Shown: positions 10,925 to 22,112 of the stretch, one piece after another
Layout of the letters: each line of letters begins with the position of its first letter
Numbering within the stretch: position 1 is the stretch's first letter
Assembly (NCBI GenBank): GCA_030760725.1
Contig: JASWHV010000019.1
Span: 32,801,944 to 32,865,943, forward strand
Direction of reading: 5' to 3'
Length of the DNA: 64,000 bases
From: Neostapfia colusana
Taxonomy: Eukaryota > Streptophyta > Magnoliopsida > Poales > Poaceae
Translations under genes and position numbers: made by a program
Notes under the pieces: generated by a model
Seen by the model: only the letters and a program-made list of their open reading frames with translations
The model's database searches: none
What the model was told of the DNA's origin: nothing

Positions 10925-13181
10925 TCCTCCTCTTGAATCGGAGTCATCCTCGACTCAAGATCATCTTCTTCTCCCAAGTATGGTCGTAAATCTGAAATGT
11001 TACTAACCCCAAAATTGGGTGGCAACTCAAGCTTACATGCATTGTCATTGATCTTTTCAACAATCTTAAAAGGACCAGCAGCTCGTGGCATAAGTTTAGA
11101 TTTTCTCAAGTGAGGGAATCGTTCTTTTCTCAAATGTAGCCATACCAAGTCCCCTGCTTCAAGTTTTACTTCTTTTCTACCTTTACTACCATAAATTCTA
11201 TACTTCTCATTCATCCTTTCAATATTTTTCTTTGTAGTTTCATGCATCTTAAGAATAAATTCAGATCGTTGTGTAGCATCCAAATTTATAGTTTCAGAAG
11301 GAGGCAAAGGTAATAAATCAATAGGAGTACGGGGATTAAAACCATTCACTACCTGGAATGGGCTTACCATTGTAGTAGAGTGAACTGACCTGTTGTAAGC
11401 AAATTCTATATGTGGTAAACAATCCTCCCAACCCTTTAAATTTGTTTTTAAAACAGCCTGCAACATAGTGGATACAGTACAATTTACTACCTCAGTTTGT
11501 CCATCGGTTTGTGGGTGACATGTGGTTGAAAACAGCAGCTTGGTTAACAATTTATACCACAAAGTTCTCCAAAAATGACTTAAAAATTTTGCATCACGAT
11601 CAGAAACAATGGTATTTGGCACACCATGTAAACGAATAATTTCCGTCATAAACAAATCAGCGACGTTTGAGGCATTATCATTCTTATGACAAGGTATAAA
11701 ATGTGCCATTTTGGAGAATCGATCAACAACCACAAAAATACTATCCCTCCCCCTCTTAGTCCTAGGCAATCCCAAAAAAAATCCATGGAAATATCCTGCC
11801 AAGGTACACTAGGAAAAGGAAGAGGCATATAAAGACCATGTGGGTTAAGTCGAGACTTAGTTTTATTGCAAGTAGTGCATCATGACACGTAGCGCTCGAC
11901 ATCATGTCTCATCTTTGGCCAAAAGAAGTGTGTGGTCAGCACGTCCTTAGTTTTCTTTACTCCAAAATGTCCCATCAAACCTCCTCCATGTGCTTCCTGC
12001 AAAAGTTTTAGGCGAACGGAACTAGCAGGAACACATAGCTTGTTAGCACGATAGAGGAGGCCCTCCCGTAGTACATATTTATTCCAAGTTCTTCCTTCTC
12101 TACAATTTTCTAAGGCATCTTTGAAGTGCAAATCAGTAGGATATAATCCTTTTATTGTTTCCAAACCAAATATTTTATGATCAAGTTGGGACAGCATGGT
12201 GTAACGTCTAGATAATGCATCTGCAATAACATTCTCCTTTCCTTTCTTATGCTTAATGATGTATGGAAACGATTCTATGAACTCAATCAATTTAGCATGT
12301 CGTTTATTCAGATTGGTTTGACACTTATTATACTTCAAAGATTCATGATCGGAATGTATGACGAACTCCTTAGACCACAGGTAATGTTGCCAAGTTTGTA
12401 GAACTCGCACTAAGGCATACAATTACTTATCATAAGTAGAATAATTCAGAGAAGGGCCATGCAATTTTTCACTAAAGAATGCAATGGGTTTACCTCCTTG
12501 TATGAGAACACCTCCAATACCAATGCCGCTTGCATCACATTCTAGCTCAAATGTCTTGTCAAAATCAGGAAGTTGTAGCAATGGTCCTTGTGTAAGCTTT
12601 GATTTGAGAACATCAAAAGCTTGTTGGTGCTGTTCGCCCCATCGAAACTGCACTCCCTTCTTCGTCAGCTCATGGAGAGGTGCTGCAATGGTTCTGAAAT
12701 CCCACACAAAGTGTTGATAAAAACCTGCAAGACCAAGAAAAATACGCACCTGCGTGACGGTCGATGGAGTTGGCCAGCTAGTGATCGCCACAATTTTTGC
12801 CTCATCCATCTCAATTCCCTGCGATGAAACGACATATCCAAGAAATGAAACTCGATTGGTGCAAAAGACGCACTTTTCGAGGTTACCAAACAAACGTGCA
12901 TCTCTCAAGACACTGAAAACAACACGTAAATGCTTAAGATGTTCATCATATGACTTGCTGCAAATGAGGATATCATCGAAGTAAACTACCATAAATTTTC
13001 TAATAAAAGCACGTAAAACCTCGTTCATTAATCGCATAAAAGTGCTAGGTGCCTTAATTAAACCAAAAGGCATGACTAACCACTAATAAAGTCCAAATTT
13101 GGTTTTAAATGCAGTTTTCCATTTATCTCCTAGTGCCATTCTAATTTGGTGGTAACCACTACGCAAGTCAATTTTTGTGAA
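10627..13181 (-). pseudogene. CRM pol, C-terminal part: RT (from FTKIDLRSG), RNase H, integrase
   Basis: Reading downwards on the minus strand, the order is as follows. RT has FTKIDLRSGYHQIR (first catalytic Asp present), a stop at GLY*WLV (about 13093), MPFG, and YFDDIL intact. RNase H has FELECDASGIG and SDHESLKY. The integrase zinc region has EAHGGGLMGHFG, then a stop after RHDVERYVS (11880). The integrase core has DISMDF, a one-base frameshift near 11790, IVSDRDAKF, and TEVVN. The GKE/LHLRKERFP region and the GPITRARARLLN tail follow and end inside the 3' LTR. It is broken by stops and one shift but otherwise complete. The organelle insert separates it from the RT N-terminus (14410-14849). 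Confidence 0.85.
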
Positions 13182-13271
13182 AAAGAAAGAAAAATGGGAA
13201 AAAAGAAATAGTTTTTTATTTATTGCAACATGCTCGTTGATTCCTACCACTTAATCTTAATTTATTGTATC

Positions 13272-13295
13272 TTCCCGGAGTTCCTTCTCCGGGAA
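13272..13295. terminator. Plastid-type 3' stem-loop
   Basis: TTCCCGGAG and CTCCGGGAA form a perfect 9-bp inverted repeat around the 6-base loop TTCCTT. It lies 40 bp downstream of the rpl20 stop. Plastid genes commonly carry such stabilising stem-loops in their 3' ends, which supports a plastid origin of the insert. It has no role expected in the nucleus. Confidence 0.6.
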
Positions 13296-13334
13296 TTCGG
13301 TTTTAATTATTCCCGTATATTACTTTTTATCCCT

Positions 13335-13394
13335 TTAATTGATGGTCTTTATTTTATTGGAAATCGTGTAAAGATTATTTGGATTTAATACAGC
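13335..13394 (-). pseudogene. rpl20: Fragment of plastid ribosomal protein L20 gene (C-terminus)
   Basis: The minus strand encodes AVLNPNNLYTISNKIKTIN followed by a stop at 13335-13337, which fits the C-terminal end of grass plastid L20 as I remember it. Upstream codons (KQVLIRV) match less well and the frame soon meets a stop, so only the last 20 or so residues are preserved. The identification is from memory of the protein family. A search against grass plastid genomes would settle it. Confidence 0.55.
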
Positions 13395-14409
13395 TACCCT
13401 TATTAGAACTTGTTTATAGACTCGACGGTCGCTTGCGCCCTAGAATAGAGATAAAACCATTACCATAGCTTCATTTATCGAAAATCATAGAGACAGGAAA
13501 AGAAAAAAGAATTTCAATCAAATCAATAGAAGGAAAGATCCCCTTATCTGATTTGAATTCCATCCTTTTTCAAATAAAATAGGATATTCCCTAAGTCCCT
13601 AGACCTTCTTACAATGACTGCAATGATTTTCTCCATTTTGTGAATTCCTATTTTGTTTGAAGTATATTACTATAATATACATTATGTAAAAATATACATT
13701 ATCTAAATAGATCTACTTTAAATAGAAAAAATTGAAAGAAAACAAAAAGAAAGAGTAAAAAATAAAACAGGATATTCTGTTTCATAATTCTGCCATAGAG
13801 TTCTTTTTTTTTTACCAACGAAGCAGTGCCAAGGAACTAAATTAGCTCGAGTGGAGCTGGGCAACCAATTCAATGACTTTTTTGTAATGAAATGACTTGA
13901 CTGCTGGTTGAGAGTCAAAAAGATACCAAAGTCAGTGGTGGAACGGAAGTGATTAGGGGAAGGAAGGAAAGGTAAAGAAAGAAAGCTGAACGTAACGGAA
14001 GTGAAAAGAGTGATTCCCCTATTGACAAAAGTGATAAATTACAATTTACCTACCGCTTGCCTTCTACAGGATGGGTCCCCTCCCTCCGTAGGCTTACGGC
14101 AACAAGACCAATCCGCTCGATCCACCAATAAAATAAGTTGGAGACTACTAATCTGCCAAATCTGCTGTAGCTTTCCCAACGCCTGGGGGCTTAGTTACGT
14201 ATAATAGGTAAATCTCACCAAAGTTGTTAGCCTATCGTCATAGTATGTTACAGCCCGCCCTTGCCTAGTTGACAGATTTTGCTTTTGTCTACGTTTGCCG
14301 GGTAAAGTACTTATACTTCTAGCAAGAAAACACGTTCAAGGTAGCCTTTTTTGTATTAACTGTTATCACACATCTTTTGCTTACATTTTTTTCAGGTATT
14401 CTCCCAACT

Positions 14410-14849
14410 TCAAAACTCTTTCATAGCACCACTCAATTCATCAAGCATGTCATCTAAGCGAGGAATAGGATAACGATATCGAATGGTGATGTTATTAATC
14501 ACTCTACAATCAACACACATGAGCCAGCTACCATCTTTCTTAGGAACCAAAAGAACAGGAACAGAACAAGGACTAAGACTTTCACGAATATACCTGCGGT
14601 TCAAATGATCTTGAACTTGTCGCTGAATTTCCCTTGTCTCTTCCGGATTCGCCCTGTACGCCGCACGATTTGGCAAACTTGCTCCTGGAATCAAGTCGAT
14701 CTTATGTTCAATGGCCCTCATAGGTGGTAATCCAGGGGGTATCTTGGGGGGAAACACATCCGCAAAATCCTGCAAAAGGTTAGCAAGAGTAGGGGGCAAT
14801 GCAATGGACACTTCATGAAGCAAAAACATGGCTTCTTTGCATACTAAAG
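14410..14849 (-). pseudogene. CRM pol: N-terminal reverse transcriptase segment
   Basis: The minus strand reads VCKEAMFLLHEVSIALPP, QDFADVFPPKIPPGLPP, then HKIDLIPGASLPNRAAYR, VPVLLVPKKDGSWLMCVDCR, INNITIRYRYPIPRLDD and MLDELSGAM. This is the start of a gypsy RT up to the motif before the catalytic Asp. It is bounded on one side by the copia LTR (14850) and on the other by the organelle insert. It joins the C-terminal part at 13181 and the protease-RT linker at 24807. The few codons before VCKEAM in the open frame belong to the copia LTR. Confidence 0.85.
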
Positions 14850-16562
14850 TGTGAGACCTATGTGTGCTGAATACATTGGCTTTGACGATAAAAGTTTTGA
14901 ATACTACCAAAACACCTTTTTAATAAGGTCCGACTCTAGGTCCGAGCTCCTGCAAGGTCCAACGATAGGTCCGACGTAAGGTCCGACTTGCTTTGTCTAG
15001 GTTTGACTTATTTTGGCTAGGTACGACTTGTTTTTGCTAGCTCCGGTGCTAGGTCCGACTAGCTTTGGTAAGTTCCGTGCTAGGCCCGACTAAGCTTTAG
15101 TAAGCTCCGGCGCTAGGTCCGACTAGCTTTGGTAAGCTCCGGTTTAAGGTCCGGTTAGCTTTGGAAAGGTTCGGAGCTTGATTGCAATGGTTCTGCTTTT
15201 AACTTGCAATGTTTGGAACTTGCTTTACTCTTATGGAAAGTTTCCTTAGTATTATTTTACTAAGTTTTTGGTGTGTTTTGGTGGTTATGGCTGATATCAT
15301 TTTTCTATGGTTTACAACATGCTTATGTGAGGTGCTCACGTAAGATGTTGTAGTTTCGGAACTAATGAGAGTCAAGTCGAGGACTTGTGCTCGGAAGTAT
15401 TGTTTGTTTATTCATGTGCAGGTGTTGCTTGAGTTCAAGACATGGCTGGTGATGGGATCCATTGAACTAGTCTTAGGGAGAAGATGAGGTTCAACAACCA
15501 AGTTCGGGAGGAATTGTGGTTGAGTTGATCGGGAGGTTGCGCAGTATGTTTGAATCAAGAACAATGCATATGAAGGTATCTTGGACGTCGTTGGAAGATG
15601 TTTGCACGTGTGCAAGGAGTGCATGGATGTGGCTGCATGGTTCCAAGGAGTGAAGAAGATATGTGGACGTAAAGAATTGGTCGTAAAGGTCCAACCGACT
15701 ATGTTATGGACTCAGCCTGCGGCTGAGTCGTGTTTGACTCAAATATGGAAAGTTTTGAGTTGGTCATGATAGGATTTCGTGTGGGTCATGAATTTGAGTT
15801 GTTTTAGGAATGTTTGGCACGTTCCTAAGGTGTTTTGAAGTCTTAAGATTGCTTCTATCTGCGTATAGAAGAGTCTTGAGCAGTATTGGAAAGTTACAGT
15901 TTGAATCCAAGTAGGAGTAGAAGTCCTAGTTTGAATTGGATTGGCCATAGAGCTGGTTATATAAGCAAGGGAGGCCAGAGCACGTGGAGCACGACTTTGG
16001 GGCTGTTTCTCTTGTGTTTTGATAAATAAAATTCGTATTCTAAAGGAACTTTTGTGCCTTGTTCGTCCGACTTGTTTCAGACAAGTTTTTCTCGTCGAGT
16101 TTCTGTTCAGCACTACCTTGCTTCGGTGGTTTTATCATAACTCGAGTTTTACATATCCAATTGATGTTATTATTTTTGGGTTGTCTTCAGAACTTGATTA
16201 TCTATCATCTTAGAAAATTTCACGGTCATTGAATTTGTGATTTCTGATCTACACGAGTTTCTTTGCAGTATTCCAGAACTGTTTTTCTCGCGTAGGACAG
16301 ATTGACTTTTGTTCGATCTTTCAATCGTAACTTGAATTTCTCTCAACGGATTTTCATGATTCTTATTGTGACGTCTTCGTGACTTGATTCTATACAATCT
16401 ACACTAGTTTTGTCACAGTTGAACACGTTTAGATTAGTCGCACACACGGTTTCTTTAACAGATTGGTTTTCTGCTGAGGGGTGTTTTGTTGCTTCCGCTG
16501 AAAAGTTTTTATCTACCATTCACCCCCCTCTGTTTGCTTTACACGTGTACTTCGATCCTACA
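14850..16562 (+). mobile_element. 5' LTR of copia 1 (1.71 kb)
   Basis: It starts TGTGAGACCTATGTGTGCTG and ends TTCGATCCTACA. Near 14925-15170 there are several copies of a roughly 35-bp unit containing 'ctaggtccgactagctttgg'. A TATA-like TTATATAAG lies around 15958. The LTR carries no coding; open frames on either strand (e.g. 15412-15694) recur in all copies because the LTRs are homologous. Confidence 0.9.
14925..15170 (+). repeat. Short tandem repeats in copia 1 U3
   Basis: Repeats of about 32-40 bp are built on 'ggtccgactagctttggtaa' and 'gctccggcgctaggtccgac'. The same array occurs at 23183-23420 in the 3' LTR and, more degraded, at 44596-44780 in copia 2. The position upstream of the TATA region suggests a U3 regulatory array. 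Confidence 0.75.
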
Positions 16563-16564
16563 AT

Positions 16565-16578
16565 TGGTATCAGAGCCA
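16565..16578 (+). other. Primer-binding site of copia 1
   Basis: TGGTATCAGAGCC lies two bases after the LTR end and is complementary to initiator tRNA-Met. The same sequence follows the copia 2 LTR at 60306. Confidence 0.9.
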
Positions 16579-16610
16579 GGTTGCTCTAATCTTTGTGATT
16601 TGCACGTTTT

Positions 16611-17520
16611 TTGACTAATCATATAGAGAAATACTCCGCCAAACCTTGTGTGTTTAGTGGTATTGATTTTCAGGTTCGGAAGGCACGCATGGAAGCTTTC
16701 ATCCAGGCGCAAGGCTTTGCAATATGGGAAAAGGTGTACAAGCCTTACGATGTGCCTTCAAACGATCAAGTCATGGCTACAAACATGAGAGATGTCGACA
16801 ACAACAACAAGGCTCGGAACTTGATCCTACAAGGACTAACTCAGAGCGACTTCGACCGTATTGCACACCTCCGATCGGCGTACGATGTGTGGAGAGCACT
16901 TTGTGACTACCACGAAGGATCCAACACGATCAAGGAGGTAAGACAGGATATGTTCAAGAAAGAATACATGCGCTTTGAGATGCAACCCGGTGAGTCCATA
17001 GATGACCTCATTGCTCGCTTTAATAAAATTCTCAGCAACTTGCGTAGCGTCAATGTTAATTTTTCAGATGCTGAAAATGCTAGGCAATTACTAAGTTCAT
17101 TAGACATGTCAATTTGGGAGATGAAAGTACCATCCATACGTGAATCCACTGTCACGAGTACTCTTACATTAGATGTGCTTTATTCTAAGCTAAAAACTCA
17201 TGAAATTGACATTATATCACGCAAGAAACCAAATAAGACTATTGCATTTGTATCACAACGTGATATGCCTAGCTCCGGCCAATCATCTAGCAATACACTT
17301 GCTTTGCTGTCTTCACTAACCCTGAACAGATTGAGGAGTTTCCAGAGGAGGAGCTAGTACTTCTTTCTACTAGGTTCTGAAAAGCATTGCAAAATGTGAG
17401 AACTAGAAAGAGAGGAAGCTCCGGACCTCAATGATGCTTTGAATGTGGTAAGACAGGACACTTACGTACAGAAACCTTTCAGGTCCTTCTAACCGTGATG
17501 AAAAGCAGAATAAAGTCAAG
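16611..17520 (+). pseudogene. Copia 1 gag, frameshifted
   Basis: The frame from 16625 encodes EKYSAKPCVFSGIDF, then a retrotransposon gag domain (FDRIAHLRSAYDVW, FKKEYMRFEMQPGESIDDL, SNLRSVNVNFSDAENARQ) of about 240 residues. The start codon is not preserved: copia 2 has ATGGAGAAATAC at this place and copia 1 has ATATAGAGAAATAC. A shift near 17325 takes the frame out. The downstream CCHC knuckle reads CFECGKTGH but lacks its last cysteine, because the segment encoding MDCPN in copia 2 is missing. This would be the capsid/nucleocapsid protein. Confidence 0.85.
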
Positions 17521-17559
17521 TCCTCTTTTGGCAACGCCAACAAGAAAAAGAAGGTTTTT

Positions 17560-18757
17560 ACAGGACGCAAACTGATAAACAGTTTCATCACCGCACTTCA
17601 AGAACTTGGCTCGAGTGATGTAGACATTGGAAGTGATGAAGATGAAGATGATCTGGCAAACTTGTGCTTCATGGCGAGCAAATCAAAATCAAGTATGGAG
17701 GATGCAGAACACAACAGTGACAACGAAGAGGTATCTCCTACTTGCGAAGAAATGTGTGATGCTATTTCTCGTGCCACTATTATTGTTAAGAAAAAGGACA
17801 AAAAGCTTAGGGTCACTAGAATCTGAAATTAATCGTTTAAAATCCTTGATTCCTAGTGATGATTTTTGTTCCTCATGTGATTTAATATATGAACAATTGT
17901 CCTCTCTAAGAAGTGCACATACCTCAACACTTGATAAACTTGAACTTGAAATCGAAAAGAACAAAAAGTTTGCTGCACTTAATGATAAAAACTTGGAAGA
18001 TGCTTGTTGTTCTACTATTGATTTGCATTGTTCTACTTGCGATGATCTTGATAAGAAACTACAAGATGCTATGAAAGAAATTTCTATATTGAACAATGCT
18101 TTACGTTCTCATGAAGTTAAATATTGTTCCAATTGCAAATTAAAAGAAAAAACTTCATGTGAAAATTGCCTTGATCTATCAAATAAACTTGATAACATGC
18201 ATAGGACATTAGATCGGTTTTGTAATGGGAATAAGAACCTAAACTTGCTGCTGAATTCTTCCAAGTCTTGCAATGATAAAACTGGTTTAGGTTTTGATTC
18301 ACATTCTCATATTAAGGAACATCCACCTAAAATTGTAAAATCATTAGGAAGTGGTTTGATTCAAACAGTTCCTAAACAAAAAGAAGTGGTTTTTAAATCT
18401 GCAGGAGTGTTGTCACATTCGGGCTCAAATAAGCATACTGCATGCTCATCTAGACATGAACACAAAGTTAAATTTCATTGTATCTATTGTGGTAGAGATG
18501 GTCATGTCATAGATTTTTGTTATAGACTAGCTAAACAACATAAAAAGGAAAGAATGCAAGCTAGATCTTATAACTCTCATGCAAAATTTGCTGCACATAC
18601 TAAACCGATTGTCAGGAACATGCAACCTGCTGTTATGAGTCAGAAATATTCAAAGTTTACCTCCGGAGTTTCAGTTTTTGCCTCCGGAGCTACAGTTTTG
18701 CCTCCGGACCTTCTGTTTTTGCCTCCGGAGCTACTGATTTTCGTGCTACACAAGTAA
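17560..18757 (+). pseudogene. Copia 1 gag-pol linker: coiled-coil region and second zinc finger
   Basis: From 17817 the frame encodes LESEINRLKSL, DFCSSCDLIYEQLSSLRSAH, DKLELEIEKNKK, ALNDKNLEDACC and so on. This is a heptad-like charged region with many CxxC pairs, followed by a CCHC finger (CIYCGRDGHVIDFC, about 18478-18520). This long region between the first knuckle and protease is characteristic of the grass SIRE-like lineage. An earlier frame (DEDDLANLCFMASKSK) joins by a shift near 17815. A four-copy 21-bp repeat (18660-18743) precedes a one-base frame change, after which the true frame reads on to protease. Confidence 0.75.
18660..18743 (+). repeat. Four tandem 20-21-bp coding repeats
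   Basis: Units start 'cctccggag' and run 21, 20, 21 and about 22 bases. In frame they encode a 7-residue repeat of the type SG(V/A/P)(S/T)VFA. The second unit has lost one base, which creates the frameshift here. Copia 2 has a single, more diverged unit at about 62395-62415, so the array expanded in the copia 1 line or contracted in copia 2. Confidence 0.85.
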
Positions 18758-18945
18758 CACCTCATAGGTCAGTAGTTAAGAACAAAAAATCTCAAACTTT
18801 TACTCATAAACCTGTTGTTTTATCTCAGCTTTCGCATGTTATTCCTGCTGGACATCGTGTGACTCAGTACTGGATTCCTAAATGCATTTTAACTAACCCC
18901 AGTATTGAGTCATCGATGTATTGTTCTTCTATGTAGGTTACACGC

Positions 18946-20290
18946 TTGAGGAAGGAGAACATTTGGATTGTGGATACAGGTTGCTCACGCCACATGACTG
19001 GTAACAAAGAATGGTTCTCCTCTCTCTCTTTTGTGTCACGTGTAGAGAATCTTACTTTTGCTGATAATTCTTCAACTCCTATAATTGCTAAGGGTTCGGT
19101 TAGAGTAAATAATCACTACACTTTGAAGGATGTGGCACTTGTCAAAAACTTGAAATACAACTTGCTTTCTGTTTCACAATTGCTAGATGAAAATCTGGAA
19201 ATTATTTTTAATAAAAACTGCTGCAAAGTTCTAGGTTTAAATAGTGAGCTTATTTTTAACATGTCTCGGATTGGAAGAGTTTTTAAAGCTGATTTTGATA
19301 TGTCTTCCACTGAGCATAGATGTCTAGTTGCAAATGATTCCAAAGATTTATATTTTTGGCATCGTAGACTTGGTCACGTAGGCTTTGATCATCTCACGCG
19401 TGTTAGTGCTCTTGATCGCATACGTGGGCTGCCTAAGCTTAAAGGGGACAAAGAAATTGTGTGCTCTTCTTGTAGACATGCTAATATGGTTGCAGGTTCA
19501 CATGCTCCTCTCACAATAACCATGACAACTGAATCGGGTCAACTTTTACACCTTGACACCGTAGGACCTTCACGTGTTCAATCCTTCGGAGGTAAATGGT
19601 ATGTTCTTGTGATTGTGATGACTATTCTAGATACTCTTGGGTTTACTTTATGGCATCTAAGAATGAAGCTTTTAGTCACTTTAGAACTTTATTTCTTAGA
19701 TTATCAATTGATCACCCAGGATCTATAAGAGCAATTAGAAGTGATAATGGAACCGAAATTAAAAATCAATCGTTTGATCACTTTTGTGCTGAAAATGCAA
19801 TAGATCATCAATTTTCTTCACCATATGTACCTCAATAAAACGGTGTTGCAGAGAGAAAGAACAGAACCTTAGTTGAGATGGCTAGGATTATGCTTGATGA
19901 ATATCAAACTCCTAGGAAAATTTGGGCTGATGCAATTGCAACCTCTTGTTATGTCTCAAATCGTGTTTTCTTGCGTGCTAAGCTAGGAAAAACACCATAT
20001 GAGCTCAGGTTTGGACATAGGCCTAGTGTCACACACTTTACGGTCTTTGGTTGCAAATGCTTTGTTAAGAAACATGGTAATCTTGATAAATTTGAAGCTA
20101 GATCTGTTGATGGCATGTTTATTGGTTATCCATCTCATACTCGAGGCTACCGTGTGCTTTTACTTGATACCAATAAAATTGTGGAGACTTGTGAGGTTTC
20201 TTTTGGTGAAGCTAGCCCAGGTACTAGTTCAAATATTGCAGGTCCGGATCCATATCCGCAGGGGGAGAGTATTTTCGTTGAAGAAAGGAA
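18946..20290 (+). pseudogene. Copia 1 protease and integrase
   Basis: Protease has the motif IVDTGCSRHMTG (active site DTG intact) near 18960. The GAG-pre-integrase zinc motif follows (FWHRRLGHVGFDHL with CSSCRH). The integrase core has LHLDTVGPSR (first catalytic Asp kept) and RSDNGTEIKNQSFDHF (second). A frameshift near 19605 and a CAA-to-TAA type stop in VPQ*NGVAERKN (about 19837) break it. The target-joining region then continues (MARIMLDEYQTPRKIWADAI, LGKTPYELRFGHRPS, VFGCKCFVKKHG). Protease would process the polyprotein and integrase insert the cDNA. Confidence 0.85.
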
Positions 20291-20293
20291 GAA

Positions 20294-22112
20294 GTGGTGC
20301 TGCTGCCCGAAAATTCAGCAGCTAATGACATTGTTCCAGCTCCTGATCTTGATTCACAGCCAGCACCGATGACCACCATTGCTGGTCCAGATCCTCCTCA
20401 CGTCACAAGCTCATCTATTTGTGATGAACATGAAGAAGAAGAAGCTTGTGAAGTGTCCACTCTCCTACGGATTCTCAAAAGTCATCCTCCACAACAAATT
20501 ATTGGAAGCTTGCATGAACGAGTTACAAGATCCAGGTTTTTCGACCACAATTCTCATGCTCATTCTGCTTTTGTTGCTTATTTTGAACCCAAAGATATAT
20601 CACACGCACTCACTAATGAATCTTGGATTATTGCCATGCAAGAAGAGTTAGAAAATTTTGAAAGAAATAATGTTTGGAAACTTGTACCTCCACCTCAAGG
20701 TCACACTTTAAGTGGAACTAAATCGGTGTTTAAAAATAAACAAAGTGAGGATGGGGTTGTGGTTAGGAATGAGGCTAGGTTGGTTGCTCAAGGTTTCACA
20801 CAAGTTGAAGGTCTAGATTTTGATGAAACTTTCGCTCCTGTTGCTAGATTAGAAGCCATAAGAATTTTGTTAGCTTTTGCTGCATCTAATGGTTTTAAGC
20901 TATATCAAATGAATGTTAAAAGTGCTTTTCTTAATGGCTACATATATAAGGAGGTTTATGTCAAACAACCACCTGGTTATGAAAATCCAAATGTTCCTAA
21001 TCATGTTTACAAACTGTCCAAAGCCTTGTACGGTCTCAAACAAGCCCCTAGAGCATGGTATGATATGTTAAGAACATTATTACTTGAAAAGGAGTTTACC
21101 ATGGGCAAGGTTGATAAAACATTTTTTTCTTAAGCATGGCAATGACTCATTATTCGTTCAAGTGTATGTGGATGATATTATCTTTGGTTGTACTTCTCAT
21201 GATCTTGTGTCCAAGTTTTCAGCTATGATGAGTTTAGAATTTGAGATGAGTATGATGGGAGAACTCACGTACTTTTTGGGGCTGCAAATAAAGCAAACCA
21301 AGGAGGGTACCTTTGTGCATCAAACAAAGTATACAAAAGATCTCCTAAGGCGCTTCAACATGGACAAAATCAAGCCTCTTTGGACACCAATGGGAACAGC
21401 AACAACACTTGAACTTGATGAAGATTGTGATCCCGTTGATCAAAAAGAATATAGAAGCATGATCGGATCACTTTTGTATCTCACGGCATCAAGACCGGGC
21501 ATACAATTCAGCGTATGTCTTTGTGCACGGTTTCAAGCCTCCCCACGTGCTTCACATTCCGTCAAAAGGACTCTCAGGTACTTACATGGAAGTCAAGAAT
21601 TTGGCATTTTTCTCTCTTCTTCCTCAACCGTTACTTTGAAAGCTTTTTCCGATGCTGATTTTGGGGGTTGTAGGATTCATAGGAAAAGTACTTCTGGTGC
21701 TTGTCATTTTCTTGGTAATTCACTTGTTGTCTGGTCCTCTAGAAAACAAAGTTCATTTGCACAATCCACAGCCGAATCTGAATATGTAGCTGCTGCTAGT
21801 GCTTGCTCGCAAATTCTTTGGATTGTTCAAACACTTAAGGACTATGGGGTTGATCTAGATAGTGTTCCACTGTTTTGTGATAACACTAGTGCCATTTGCA
21901 TTGCTAAAAACCCCGTGCAACATTCGAGAACTAAGCGCATTGACATTAGGTATCACTTTCTCCGTGATAATGTCGAAAAACAGAACATTATGCTTCACCA
22001 TGTAGATACTGAACAACAATTGGCTGACATTTTTACAAAACCTTTGGATTTCACTCGTTTTTGTTACATTCATAGTGAAATAGGGGTTCTGCATCCTCAT
22101 GGCTTAAATTGA
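20294..22112 (+). pseudogene. Copia 1 reverse transcriptase and RNase H
   Basis: RT starts with NESWIIAMQEELENFERNN. It continues FDETFAPVARLEAIRILLAF, then QMNVKSAFLNG, where the first catalytic Asp (normally QMDVKSAF) is Asn, then YGLKQAPRAWYD. A one-base shift in the run of Ts at 21120-21129 follows. The second frame has VYVDDIIFG with YVDD intact. RNase H follows (FSDADFGGC, STAESEYVAAASA, CDNTSAICIAKNPVQHSRTK), then the conserved QLADIFTKPLD tail, with a stop at 22110-22112. It is about full length for a copia RT/RH. The lost Asp and the shift make it inactive. Confidence 0.88.

Larger units (their letters stand above)
13182..14421. other. Organelle-derived DNA (plastid, possibly via mitochondrion) inserted in CRM pol
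   Basis: The CRM RT reads DELSGAM up to about 14421 and resumes FTKIDLRSG at about 13181. The 1.24 kb in between has no retroelement sequence. Its left half is AT-rich, with the C-terminal codons of a plastid rpl20 (13335-13394) and a 9-bp stem-loop (13272-13295). The right half (about 13800-14400) looks like plant mitochondrial or plastid spacer DNA, but I cannot name a gene in it. No TSD and no terminal repeats are seen, as expected for end-joining capture of organelle DNA. Exact ends are uncertain by a few bases. Confidence 0.65.

Noticed and set aside
13718..14204. Possible small genes in the organelle insert
   Set aside because: Frames are short, AT-driven and show no similarity I recognise. 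Only the rpl20 end is supportable.
15412..16113. Frames repeated at 23656 and 45022 that look like a conserved protein family
   Set aside because: They recur because the three SIRE-like LTRs are homologous, and stops and shifts differ between copies.
20256..20272. GGGGGAGAG tract in copia 1
   Set aside because: Looks like a polypurine tract but encodes PQGES in pol and is matched in copia 2 coding. Not a primer site in position.
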